Source: Homarus americanus (lineage: Eukaryota; Arthropoda; Malacostraca; Decapoda; Nephropidae). Taken from it: a stretch of 64,000 bases of DNA. The position numbers were made by a program, and so were the translations under genes. Numbering within the stretch: the first letter of the stretch is position 1; each line of letters opens with the position of its first letter. Below, in pieces: positions 12,076-22,348 of this stretch. The stretch spans positions 1,562,567 to 1,626,566 of the forward strand of contig NW_024720773.1 in assembly GCF_018991925.1 (NCBI RefSeq), read 5' to 3'. The notes below the pieces were generated by a model that saw only the letters and a list, made by a program, of their open reading frames with translations, was not told the DNA's origin and made no database searches.

Positions 12076-12770
12076 TTTTTTTTTTTTTTTTAACGTGGCC
12101 TCCAGCCTCCCCCAAAAGCCACACCTTCGCCACCATTTAATTAATTTTATATTAAATATCCTAATACATAAGTAGCTATCCTGTCTGTGTTAAATTAGTT
12201 GAGCCGCAGATCTATGTGGCATTCAGTGACAGTAGCCTCATAGTCAATATCTGCAGCAGTTGTCGGCTTTGGGGCCGAAGCTCTCGTTCCCCTGAGGCAG
12301 AGCAAAGCCGACCGAAGGAGAGAGAAGGAGAGTCGACATCTCATCTAGGCTGTAACATAAATTCTGGGCTGCTGCTTCTGTTCGGAGATCACCTACGCGA
12401 GTCTGGCGTAGAAACATCTTCCACTTGGTCCCATCCCACCAGAGGTTGTGAACACTAGAGGAGTGAAGCTGCCTTGATCAACGATCTGAATTCTCTCCCA
12501 GTATGCCCTTACCTTATCGTTCTTGTTCCTCGTGTGTGCAGCATCGAGAGCTATCTTACGGTGGCATGCAGCCATGGGATCAAAAATCCTGATGTCGAAG
12601 AAGGCTCGCTGTCCCCATGACCAGAATCCTCGAGCAATGACGTCAACACGGGCTTCGTTGGATGTGTTTTAAGTCCTATGTTGGAAAATCTCACCATCCA
12701 ATGGAAGGAGGGTCGGTTCTACCGTGACATCACGGCAGATTTCCTTCAGCATATTTGCTATGAGATCCCT
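12076..12770 (-). mobile_element. RLE-type non-LTR retrotransposon, copy 4, 5' truncated in the endonuclease region
   Basis: Only the last 0.7 kb is present: the C-terminal endonuclease and RCRLSF-type region plus the 3' UTR and a 17-base A-tail. It stops at GATCCCT (12764-12770), just before a TAC that the full copies carry natively (about 8671 in copy 3), and continues as (TAC)n. The reading frame at 12393-12575 still shows MAACHRKIALDAAHTRN and GSFTPLVFTTSGGMGPS, the conserved C-terminal blocks. Confidence 0.82.
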
Positions 12771-12784
12771 TACTACTACTACTA
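12771..12784. repeat. (TAC)n microsatellite between copies 4 and 5
   Basis: Four to five TAC triplets between the truncated 5' end of copy 4 and the short degenerate A-tail of copy 5. Confidence 0.88.
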
Positions 12785-13600
12785 GAACTTTTATAAACGT
12801 GGCCTCCAGCCTCCCCCAATAGCCATACTTTCGCCGCCATGTTATTACCTTAAAATTTAATTACCTAATACAAAAGTAGCTACCATAGCTGTGTTGAGTT
12901 AGTTGAGCCGCAGATTAATGCGGCATTCAGTGGCTGTTGCCTCATAGTCAATATCTGCAACTGTTGTCGGCTTTGGGAGGCGAAGCTTTCGTTCCCCTGA
13001 GGCAGAGCAAAGCCGACCGAAGGTGTGAGAAAGACAGTCGACATCTTAACCAGGCAGTAACGTAACTTTTGGGCTGCTGCTTCCGTTCAGATAACACCTC
13101 CGCGAGTCTGGCATAGAAGCATCTTGCAATTGGTCCCATCCCACCAGAAGAGGAGTGAAGCTGCCTTCATCAACGTTCAAAATTCCCTCCCATATGCCCT
13201 GATCTTGTCATTCTCGTTCCTCCTGTGTGCAGCATCGAGAGCTAGGTTACGGTGACATGCGGCCAAGGGATCGAATATTCTTATGTCAAAGAAAGCTCGC
13301 TGTCTCTGCGTCCAGAATCCTCGAGTCCTGACGTCCACACTGGCTTCGTTCGATGTGTTTGAAGTCCTGCGAAGGAAATTCTCACCGTCCATTGGAGGAG
13401 GATCGTTTCTACCGTGACATCATGACAAATTTCCTTCAACATATTTGCTGTGAGATTCCTTACTTCGTAGTGCCTCATGCATACGAAGCCCCCTTTCTTG
13501 AACACCATGGCGTGGTCGACGTCATAGGAAGAGCCACACACGCATTGGGAGGACAAACCTTCTAGTGGCCTACCGTACCTTAGAGCAATGGCATCTGTAG
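12785..13600 (-). mobile_element. RLE-type non-LTR retrotransposon, copy 5, 5' truncated near the knuckle
   Basis: A 0.8-kb remnant with the knuckle (CVCGSSYDVDHAMVF, where the last Cys is now Phe), RLE residues FFDIRIFDP near 13270-13300, the C-terminal block and the 3' UTR. It stops at GCATCTGTAG (13591-13600), where full copies continue GCATCTGTAAATTC, and then becomes (CTA)n. It is more diverged than copies 1-4. Confidence 0.8.
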
Positions 13601-13630
13601 CTACTACTACTACTACTACTACTAATACTA
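13601..13630. repeat. (CTA)n microsatellite between copies 5 and 6
   Basis: Eight or so CTA/TAC triplets followed by a decayed A-tail. Confidence 0.88.
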
Positions 13631-14035
13631 TATTTTTTAAACGTGGCTTCCAGCCTACCCCAATTGGCACACCTTCGCCACCATTTTAATGCCTTAAAAT
13701 TAACTATCCTAATCCAAAAGTAGCTACACTAGCTGTGTTGTGTTAGTTGAGCCGCAGATCTATGCGGCATTCAGTTACTGTTGCCTCATAGTTAATATCT
13801 GCGACTGTTGTCTGCTTTGGGGCCGAAGATCTCGTTCTCCTGAGGCAAAGTAATGCAGACGTAAGTAGAGAGAAGGACAGTCGACATTTCAACCAGGCTG
13901 CAACGTGGCATCTGGGCTACTGCATCTGTACAGATAACACCTCGGCCAGTCTGACATAGAAGCATCTTGCTCGTGGCCCCATCCAGCCAGCGGGTGTGAA
14001 CACCAGATGTCAGAATTCTCTGACAGGAAAGGGTA
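13631..14035 (-). mobile_element. RLE-type non-LTR retrotransposon, copy 6, short and diverged
   Basis: About 0.4 kb homologous to the 3' end of the other copies (3' UTR and the last C-terminal codons, e.g. the region matching CRIDLRLN at 13750). Similarity fades around 14035 after an apparent internal deletion near 14005. No TAC tract is visible at this 5' end, so its original junction has been lost. Confidence 0.65.
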
Positions 14036-14756
14036 AAATTAGTTTAAGATTGTATATAATCTAAATTGTATTGGGGTGTACTGAAACTGTATAATAAATA
14101 GGGATATGGTGATGTTAATATAGAAAAATTATCCCTGACAGGAGAGGCTAGTGTACATAATATAAAATGCGACTCCTTAAATCAGAACAGAACTGGGAAA
14201 ATATGAGTAACCAACACAATCATGTTTGTTCATTACGAACGCCAAATAATAACTAGCTACCGAATAACTAATAATTATCTCATTAAATATTACATATATG
14301 TTAGTAATAAATCAATACGAAAATCATTTATTATTATAGTTAAATGATTAATTTAGTAATTGGTATCCCCGACTGACGTCAGTGTAGAATGACAGGAGAC
14401 TCAGGGAGTCAGGGAGTGGGTAACCACGTCAGCGGTCAGTGCCAGTGCTGCCGTTTGACGGAAATTCGTCTGCTAGACGGTAAAGAAATGAAATTCGATG
14501 AACCAGTTGGTAGACCATGATGTCACTGTACCGGCCCCGTGGCCCGTCGGAGAAATAACGATATTGTTAATTAGGCCTTTTTTGGGGTCAAATGCAAAAT
14601 AAAAATGATATAGAATAATTATGAAGGCATTTTAATTGGTTTCCTTCATTTTATAATTGATAGTTTAGCAATACTGCTTTATGATGAGTTGGCACGAGAA
14701 GATGACGTCTACTGGGAACACAAATACAGTCATTTCGTCCTGTTCCATGTTTGAGT
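14036..14756. other. Unrecognised, mostly AT-rich sequence
   Basis: No open frame of note, no tandem repeat and no element motif that I recognise. A short GC-rich patch with GACGG/CCGTC-type words lies near 14450-14560. Confidence 0.5.
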
Positions 14757-15000
14757 TCCAGGGGCGGATCCAAGAATATCAAAAGGGGGAGGGTCCAAGA
14801 AGTTTTGGGTGGAGGAACCTGGAAAAGCGAGCCCATCCATCTGGGGGGAAGGGGCGGGGGGTGTACTGTAAGCCCCACAAATTATTTTTTTTAAATCTGA
14901 CAATGTCATGGGCATTTTGAGGCCATGTGAAGCCATGTGCACTTGATATTAGGGGATATTCTGAGGTCAATAGTAATTACTTTTTACCATACAAAAATGC
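14757..15000 (+). other. Possible single end of a hAT-like DNA transposon
   Basis: The sequence at 14759 begins CAGGGGCGGATCCAAG, which resembles the inverted-repeat ends of many hAT elements, and is followed by the G-rich stretch often seen there. I found no matching opposite end or 8-bp duplication nearby, so it could be an orphan end or chance. It may also overlap the 3' UTR of the I-like element to its right. Confidence 0.25.
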
Positions 15001-15254
15001 CTGAGTACAATACTGCAAAAAGGAAAAGATTCAGATTTGCCCCCAAGGGGGCTAGTTTATTGGGCACCCCCTTACATTCTGTGCAAGATGAAGCGCAGAA
15101 GCGTTTACAGCGCCCATCTGGGAAGTATGCAAAGTTCATACTTGCCTTTATGACTCGTACATTAAGGGCGTAAAAGCTTGAAGGGTCATAGGTTTTGTCA
15201 AGTGACATAAAGTGAGAGAATGATGAGTATGTGGGGGGAAAGTTCCGGTACATT

Positions 15255-16178
15255 TCATCTGTTTATAGCAAAGCGTGGCAGGCCCCTAATAATGTCAAGT
15301 GCCAGGCCTGTCACTAGGAGGAGGGATATCTGGTCAGGGAGGGAAGAGGTGTTGGTAACGGCTGGGGACCTGTAGGATGAGGTCATAGGGCAAGCGTGGA
15401 TGTAGTGAGAGAGGGTGTGAGAGTCGGGTTGGCCACAAACTTTATAAACAGCGCGGCCAGGCTCAGGGTTGCCAATGTACTCCCATAGGTACCTGTACCC
15501 TAGGCGCAGTCTCATGTATATAATCTGTTGAGATCGAGTCAGGGATTTATACTCTTTGTAGTGACGGTTGTCGTCACCGGTTACAGCGTCATAGTGGCAT
15601 AGTGTGACGCTACCCCGTTGTTTCAGGTGTGTCCAATTTTCGTCGAATGCCTCTCGTTGTGTGGTGTGTATGCGAGATTTGAGATGATTCAGGGAGAGGG
15701 CGAGAGTGGCTTCAATATCTTCTTCTTGTGTAGCTTCTTTGGCAAGCCGATCAACAGTGTCACAGGCAGTTATTCCTATATGTGACGGGATCCAAATAAA
15801 CTTGACACGGATGTCATCAGTTTGTTCTAGCCCGGCAACGGCGGCTAGGGTGTGTTGGGCGGCAGGGGAGGAGGGGGAGGGTAATTTGAGCCTCGCTAGC
15901 GCAGAAGTGCTGTCACTGATTATAAGGAGGTTCCGGCGTTCAGTGCGAGCATAGGTCGCCCCCTCATGAATGCCCGCGAGGATGGCTATGCTTTCAGCAT
16001 CAGTGGAGGAGGCCCAGTCGTGGGCCCTAATTTTCCTGCAGGCCTGGCGCTCAGGAATCCACACAGCTGCCCCAGCGCTACCCAGCGTGGTAACAGACCC
16101 ATCACAGTAGATGAGGATAGGAGGGTGGGAGGTATTAAAAGAGGAGGCGACATCATTAATCTGCTCAAGGCAGTTAAG
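15255..16178 (-). pseudogene. RNase H domain and C-terminus of the I-like ORF2
   Basis: In the same frame as the RT and separated from it by one stop (TAA near 16179). The RNase H begins with ILIYCDGSV (about 16110; first catalytic Asp), continues with LLIISDSTSALARL (about 15915; another catalytic Asp) and ends with IWIPSHIGITACDTVDRLA (about 15800), where the Asp near the end completes the set. Downstream is CGQPDSHTLSHYIHACP (about 15430), the Cys-His cluster typical of these ORF2 C-termini. In an active element RNase H removes the RNA template after first-strand synthesis. The domain looks complete and the single stop upstream is its only obvious fault. Confidence 0.8.
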
Positions 16179-18335
16179 TTAGAGCATATACCTCAGTTGG
16201 GTGGATTTACGACCAGGGAAGGTGTGGACGACAACAACACACGGAGAAGTCCACGGCGGTAGAGGCGGATGAGTGTACTCGGGAGGGAGAGAGGTCGAGG
16301 GGGTGTAGAGGTGATAACGCAGGATGTCAGCAGCAGTGTGGACGGGCCAGTGTTGAGAGGGAGGGGGAAAAGTAATGTGGACAGGCCGGCGCAGGAGGGT
16401 GTTAAGATGTGAGTTCAGTGAGCGCGACAGGGTAGTCGGTTGCTCACTGCGAAGAAGTTTAACACCAAGGATGGCATTGAGAGCAGTAATTCGATTGCAG
16501 ACGAGAAGCAGGATCAGTTCACGCTGCATGACGTCTATTCTGGTGGTCATAGGGCAGCCAAGGATGAGTCTCATCGCTCTGTTTTGGATTTTCTCTATGC
16601 TTTGTTTCTCGCGCTGGGAGGCAACTACAAGGACAGAAGAGGCATAATCTATGACAGCTCTGACGATGGCAATGTACATGAGACGTAGGACCCTGACAGA
16701 GGCTCCTTTGAGGCCGTGAGTGAGGGACTGGAGGGGCCTCATTCGTTGGCGGCACTGGGAGATGACGTGGGCGGCGACAGCGGAGGTGGTGGCTCTGGTA
16801 GTGGCTCGCACAGGTAGACCAAGGTACCTGTAGGTGCGTACTTGATCGATGTCTTGTCCTTGCAGAGTCAGTGGTGTCTGACGCCGGAAGCGTGAGATGA
16901 ACTTGGTTTTAGTGTGTGAGATGACTAGCCCGAGTGTTTGACAGGTCCGGGCGAACGTGGAGAGTATAGGTTGTTCATGTTGCACTGTAGTAATTTGGAG
17001 GAGAATATCATCAGCGTAGCTTATGATGTGACCGTCTAGGGCGCGCTCAGCAAAGATGTCGTTGAGGCAGCAGATGGAGTTCAAGAGAACATTAAAGAGT
17101 GTAGGGCTGAGTACACCTTCCTGAGGCGTGCCAAGATCAATGTCCCTGATCTTAGAGTAGTGGCCCTGAAAACGGACACGGGCTTGTCGATGGGAGAGGT
17201 AGTCAGCAATCCACGTGAGGAGTTTGCCCTTCACATCCATGTGAGTGAGGCCCTCAAGGATCACTTCACTGTTGGCTTTATCAAAAGCACCCTTGAAGTC
17301 GACGAAGAGGGAGGTCTTGGCGGAGGTGTTTGCCATGTAGTGAGCGATGCAGTGAGCAGTGCTCTTTCTGGGGCGGAAACCAAAGAGGTCAGGGTGCAGG
17401 TGGGCTTCAATTTTCCAGTGGAGGCGAAGGCGTATCATGCGCTCCATCATCTTTGAGAAGCAGGAGATGAGGGATATTGGACGATATTCATCTTGTCTGC
17501 CTGGTTTAGGGACTGGGATGGTGGTGGCAGTCTTCCATAAGTGAGGCAGCTGACCAGTATCAAAAGAGAGGTTAAATAGACAGAGGAGGGGGTTACCAGG
17601 GGTGGCAACAAGGGCATTTAACACATCATATGTGACGCCGTCATCGCCTGGGGCGGTGGACCGACCACGCTTAACAGCATTTAGTAGTTCACACTGTGTG
17701 AAAGGCACGTCAGTGTCCGCAGATAGGTCATGGTACTCGAAGATGCGCTGTCGGCGTTGTGGTTGCAGTGCGAGGGTGAGGTCTCGTACAGCGGGTGGTA
17801 GCGCATCAATGGAGGCGGCCTCCTGCCACGTCTGGGAGAGCGCCTCAGCTCGGGCAGCTGGTCTGGGGTGGAGCGCGGGTCTAGCGTTGGTGCCCCTGGC
17901 ACGGTTAATGGTGTGCCATATATCACCTATAGATGTAGACTGGTCAATAGAAGAAGCAAAATCAAACCACTGGTTCTCTCGTAGAGCGTCAGGGGAGCTA
18001 GGAGATTTCTTCCACTGGTCGACTGCTAGTCGGTGCCATACTCGGATAGACTTAACATGAGGGTCACGGTTAACGTTCCACTGACTCCTGGGCTGGCGGT
18101 TAGGGCGGCGGTGTTTTAGGACAGGGCGGAGGAGGTCAGTGCATTGTTTGGACAGATCAAGGTAGAGTTGGTCTGCGGTGGTGATAGTGTAACCCTGAAA
18201 CCATTCAGCAATGGCAGTGATGAAGGCAGGTATGTTGGCAGGGGGTAGGCTGAGCCTAGGGCCCTTGGGTGGAACGGGTATTCTCACATAGTGGAGGGTA
18301 GTGTGGATAGGGAAATGGTCACTGTGGGGGGGAGT
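16179..18335 (-). pseudogene. Reverse transcriptase domain of the I-like ORF2 (about 700 codons open)
   Basis: A long open frame. RT motifs appear in order: YRPISLISCFSKMMERMI (about 17450), motif A SLFVDFKGAFDKA (about 17290, catalytic Asp), motif B LGTPQEGVLSPTLFNVLL (about 17110) and motif C IISYADDILL (about 17010, catalytic Asp pair). The thumb follows with KTKFISRF and YRYLGLPV. Motif B normally reads PQGG or PQGS; Glu here replaces the first Gly, a change likely to impair the enzyme. The upstream part (SDHFPI, about 18325) belongs to the end of the endonuclease, read in this frame after a frameshift. The open length is unusual for this damaged window and suggests a fairly recent insertion. 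Confidence 0.82.
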
Positions 18336-18970
18336 GGAGGATGCGGGTGGAGTGTGGGCGGTGAGGGTCAGAGTAGAGAGCTATGTAGTTAAGTTTCCCT
18401 CCCCCGATGTGGGTGGGTGATGGGGGGGCAGAGAAGACGTACAGGGTCATCAGTGGTTTGTAGGTAGGAGAGCCAGGAGTTACCCCGGGAGTTTGAGTGG
18501 GGCCCCTGGGAGCCGAGACTGGGGTGACGGGCATTGAGGTCCCCCACAAGGAGGGTGGGGGTGGAGGTGATATGGTGTGGTAGGACAGGTACAGTAAGGG
18601 TGGAGGGAGGCACATAGGCATTGACAATATTGAGGGACATACCTTTTAGTGTGATTGTGATGGCATGTACGTCGGTGTCGTCATCAAGGGGGACGTCGAG
18701 AGGTTGGTAGGGGCCGTCCTTCTTGACGTAGATCCGTAGTCCACGTGCATGGCTTCGTGGTAGTCCATCGATGCGGAGAACAGGAGTGGATGGGCTTTCA
18801 ACACATGAGTAGCCACTGAGCACATAGGTACCAGCAGCACACCGCGTTTCTTGGAGGCACAGCACGTCGACGTCTTCAGTGTAGACGTAGGTTTTGAGGG
18901 CACCAAACTTGCTTTGCAAGCCGTTTATGTTCCAGGTGAGTACCTGCAGTCCTGTAGCGTTGCTATCCAT
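18330..18970 (-). pseudogene. APE-type endonuclease domain of the I-like ORF2, frameshifted
   Basis: The start ATG at 18968-18970 overlaps the gag stop. Motifs: LTWNINGLQSK (about 18930, Asn metal ligand region), VLCLQETR (about 18860, catalytic Glu), IVNAYVPPS (about 18620), LLVGDLNARHP (about 18545, catalytic Asp/Asn), and SDHFPI (about 18325, catalytic Asp-His). These are the hallmark residues of AP-endonuclease-like domains in non-LTR elements; the enzyme nicks target DNA to prime reverse transcription. Two frame changes are needed, one near 18400-18430 and one near 18340, so the protein cannot be made intact. Confidence 0.8.
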
Positions 18971-20224
18971 TGTGGTGTATTAGACTGATTACCCCTGACG
19001 TGGACGGATGGGCCTTAGGTGCCGGCATGTCGGTGGAGTATGGGTAGCCGGGGGTGGAGTCCTCAGGTCCAATAGGTAGCCCTGGTGGAGACAGCACAGA
19101 CACAGGAGCAGGCGCGGCTTGAGGTGGGTAGACAGGTTGAGGCACCACGTGACGTAAAGATGAGGCAGGGCTTGGCTCGGGGGCCCCAGTACACACAACC
19201 TGTGAGCAGGGGGGGCTCACAGGGGGACTACCAGCTTGTGTCAAACCAAAAGAGGGGAGTGACTGGGTGGCAGCAAAGGGCAGGAGTTGGCGGTGTAGGT
19301 CGGAGATGGCGGTACAGAGTGTAACCAAGAGTTTCTCAACATGACTGGTAAATTCTTGGAAGAGGGACATGATCTGTGTCATGTCACTGGAGACGGGTTG
19401 TGGGGGGGCACTGGTGGCGGCACAAGGCTTGACAGCGTCAGGGTAGAGACGGGGTTGTGGGGGGGCACTGGTGGCGGCACAAGGCTTGACAGCGTCAGGG
19501 TAGAGACGGGGTTGTGGGGGGGCACTGGTGGCGGCACAAGGCTTGACTGCGTCAGAGTAGCGACGGGGTTGTGGGGGGGAACTGGTGGGAACACGAGGCT
19601 TGATAGCGTCAGAGTAGAGACGGGGAGGAGGCTCAGTAGTGGTTGAGTTAGGGAATGGTAGGTGCTGTTGTGGTGCAGCCTGGTGAAGCCAGGCAGGGGC
19701 AGGTGACCCAGTAGACTGAGGGGGGCGTTGTGGTAGACGCAGCCCTTGGGGAGGCCTCTCTCCTGGGACAGAAGGGCGACTGGGGCACTGCCGTGAGTCA
19801 GCATTGTGCCGGCCGCCACAGTTACAGCACCTGGGCTCAACTACATAGCCCACACCACCCCTATTAAGGTGGTCTTTGATTTTCTGGGCACAGGCGGCGA
19901 GTTGTGGTTACGTGAGCAGAAGCGACATCTAGGACGATCACGTCGGCAGCAGGCAGTGAAGGTGTGACCCCAATGAGAGCAGATAACACAAAATGCAAGC
20001 CCAGGATGATAGGGTTCTGCATAAAGTGGTGGAAGGATTGGATGGGCTTCCACAGTGGTTGGACATACCCTTCCCTTCCACTTGACAATAACAGCAGCTT
20101 GTGGAGTGTTTCCCCAGTAATGTCGTTGTATACTGAGTATATTAGAATTAAAGTCACGCCCATCTTCGATGTCAGCGTATAGGGGGAATCGTTTCACTAG
20201 GATGTGGCCGGTCGGCCAGTGCAT
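18963..20224 (-). pseudogene. gag-like ORF1 of the I-like element, 5' truncated and frameshifted
   Basis: Two frames joined by a frameshift near 19850-19885. The upstream frame (20224 to about 19860) carries PTGHILVKRFPLYADIEDG, a basic nucleic-acid-binding region, then the CCHC knuckle CVICSHWGHTFTACC and a second one at CRFCSRNH. The downstream frame (19853 to 18963) starts with a third knuckle, CCNCGGRHNADSRQC (C-x2-C-x3-H-x6-C), followed by a long Pro/Ser-rich tail. Three knuckles of this spacing are typical of Jockey/I/R1-type gag proteins, which coat element RNA. The ATG at 20224 is probably not the original start because the N-terminal part of gag is missing. Confidence 0.75.
19391..19625 (-). 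repeat. 57-bp in-frame tandem repeat inside gag
   Basis: About four units of 57 bp, each encoding 19 residues of the type PPQPRLYPDAVKPCAAT, lie in the Pro-rich tail of gag. The first three are nearly identical and the fourth (left of the knuckle) is more diverged. The unit is a multiple of three, so the frame is kept. Confidence 0.9.
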
Positions 20225-20227
20225 GGC

Positions 20228-21119
20228 AGTTCCTGTCGAGAGTTACTACCACTCTCTATTATCCATGAATCTATCTAGCCTCCTTTTAAAACTTTCCAGC
20301 GTTCCAGCACTTGTACAAAGTTGTTAAGCTTGTTCCACTCGTCCATCACCCTATTTGTGAACCAGTTCCTTCCTATCTCCTTACTAAACCTAAATTTATC
20401 CAACATAAATCCGTTGCAAGGAGTCCTATCCTGCTCGGATATTATAAGAACTTTATCTATATCTCCTTTATCGATTCCTTTCACCCACTTAAATACTTCT
20501 ATCAAATCTCCACTCACTCTTCGTCTTTCTAGGGAATGCAAGTTGAGTTTCTTTAACCTATCTTGATATGGAAGGTTTCTAAGTCCCGGAATCATTTTCG
20601 TCATTCTTTGCTGCACCGACTCAGTGAATTGATATCCATTCTATAATAAGGGCACCAGAACTGAACAGCATAATCTAGGTGCGGCCTGACTAACGCAAGA
20701 TATAGTTGCAATAAGACCTCTGCACTCTTATTACTTACACTTCTAGATATAAAACCTAATTCTCTCTTTTCCTTATTTCGAACATTAACGCACTGTTTTC
20801 TAGGCCGTAGGTCCAGGCTTACAAGTACCCCTATGTCTCTTTCACAAGTCGACTTCTCTAGGTTGATGCTGTTAAGGCTGCATAAATTGACAATATTTGT
20901 TCTTCCAATATTAAGTATGCTGCACTTGCTGGTGTTGAATTTCATTTGCCATTTTTCTGACCACTCCTGCAGTTTATTTATATCCTCCTGTAGTGCATTT
21001 GCATCCTGCCCTGAATTAATCTGCCGCACTATCTTGGTGTCATCCGCAAACTTGCATATGTCACTGCTGATCCCAGTATCTAGATCGTTTATGTAGATTA
21101 TGAACAAGAGTGGGCCCAA
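20228..21119 (-). pseudogene. CR1-like reverse transcriptase, 3' fragment
   Basis: The fragment begins in RT motif B (GSVLGPLLFIIYINDL, about 21110) and includes motif C as CKFADDTKIV (about 21055), EWSEKWQMKFNTSKC (about 20960), LYLALVRPHLDYAVQFW (about 20690), then, after a frameshift near 20615, RMTKMIPGLRNLPYQDRLKKLNL and LERRRVSGDLIEVFKW (about 20540), and finally FKRRLDRFMD after another frameshift near 20310. This order and wording is characteristic of CR1-type ORF2. Everything 5' of motif B is missing. Its 3' end (AGGAACTGCC) directly abuts the truncated gag of the I-like element. Confidence 0.8.
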
Positions 21120-21205
21120 TACTGACCCCTGGGGTGGGCCCAGTACTGACCCCTGGGGTGGGCCCAGTACTGACCCCTGGGAATGGGCTCAGTACTGAAC
21201 CCTGG
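21108..21205. repeat. 24-bp tandem repeat derived from RT motif B
   Basis: Three to four units of TGGGCCCAGTACTGACCCC plus GGGG, period 24. The repeat starts inside the CR1 motif B codons and, on the minus strand, reiterates the residues GSVLGP with the frame kept. It ends where the RTE 3' segment begins. Confidence 0.85.
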
Positions 21206-22348
21206 CGTTACGTCCGCCGGCGTTACGTTTACAATTCGTTAGATAATTGTAAAGTAGCTGATTTGGCAGTCTACTGTCGTCCATGTGGGTAACATAGCCA
21301 GTCCAGCGTAGTTGTTCATGTATAATGGTAACCTCGATGCTCCTACTGTTGGTGTCAGCAAGGATGCTGGCATTTGTTCTCTTGTCTTCCCAGTGAACTC
21401 GGAGGATGGAAGGAAGACTACGTTGGTGAAAGAATTCAAGTGCCTTAAGGTGCCTCCTGTATGTAACCCATGTCTCGCTGCCATATAGCAGGGTGGGGAG
21501 GACCACTGGTCGATATACGTGTAACTTTGTAGATAATTTCAGCTCTCTAAAGCTGAAGACACGATTTCGGAGTCCGCAAAAGGCTTGAGATGTATTTCTG
21601 ATCTGATGTTGAATCTCTTCATTGATGTACGCGGTAGTGGACAGGTGGGAGCCTAGATACCGAAAGCGGGTAACATTAGAGAGGGTAGTACCGTTAAGGT
21701 GGATGGATGGTGAAGGTGTGTCTGAACCAGGGGCAGGCTGAAAGAGAATCTGAGTCTTACTTACATTCACCTCAACGCCGAAGTGTGCATGCGCATCTGC
21801 GTAGATGTTCAGGATCTCCTATAGGTCGAGTTCAGTGTGAGCAACAAGAATGAGGTCGACTGTATACTGAAGTTCAGTAATAGAAACTGTCAACACCTTT
21901 GTTCTTGCTTGGAGTCATCTTATGTTGAAAAGAATCCCCTTCACCCTGTTCTCGATGTCCACCCTGTCGGCTAAATTGGCACTGGCACGAGTAAGAAAGG
22001 CAGCCAAGAAAATGGAAAAAGAGAGTTGGTGCCAGTCCACATCATTGTTTAACCCCTGTTTGGATGGGGAAGAATTCAGACTGGGTGTCATTGTGCTCGA
22101 CACTCCCGTTCATACCATTGTGGAGTTTCTTCACAATGGAGATGAATGTTAGGGGACAGCCAAAACAGCTGAGGGTCCACCAGAGGGCTTCCCTGTGGCC
22201 GAGTCGAAGGCCTTGGTTAGATCGATGAAAGCCATGTACAGGTCACGACGTTGTTCTCTGCACCTTTCCTGTATCTGGCGGGCAGCAAAGATCATGTCAG
22301 TGGTGCCACGTGATGGCCTAAAGCCCCGTTGAAATTCTGGGAGGAAGT
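21206..22348 (-). pseudogene. RTE-like RT palm and C-terminal half
   Basis: Starts at FLPEFQRGFRPSRGTTDMIF (about 22345) and shows motif A as MAFIDLTKAFDSA (about 22225). Motif B is recognisable only as LSFSIFLAAFLTRA (about 22010), and motif C is degraded to YTVDLILVA (about 21865) in place of YADD. The thumb and connection follow: VNVSKTQILFQPAPG (about 21765), FRYLGSHLS, LYGSETWVTYRRHLKALEFFHQRSL (about 21480) and IIHEQLRWTGYVTHMDDSRLP (about 21310). Several frameshifts lie between 21770 and 22150. The usual C-terminal zinc-finger region present in the neighbouring copy is missing here. Confidence 0.78.

Larger units (their letters stand above)
15255..20224 (-). mobile_element. I-group-like non-LTR retrotransposon (gag / APE-RT-RNase H), 5' truncated
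   Basis: Order on the minus strand: gag with three zinc knuckles, APE-type endonuclease, RT, RNase H. An RNase H domain after the RT occurs in the I, Nimb, LOA, R1 and related groups. The layout fits those, but the exact clade is undecided. The 5' end is missing: gag begins abruptly at about 20224 next to a CR1 fragment. The 3' UTR continues left of 15255 for an unknown distance; CAATAAAC near 15055 could be a polyadenylation signal. ORF1 and ORF2 overlap at ATGGATAG (18963-18970). Confidence 0.75.

Noticed and set aside
16179..20224. Plus-strand open frames opposite the I-like element (e.g. near 17160-17456, 17602-18060, 19341-19646)
   Set aside because: Shadows of a GC-rich coding region on the other strand. 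None has a recognisable motif.
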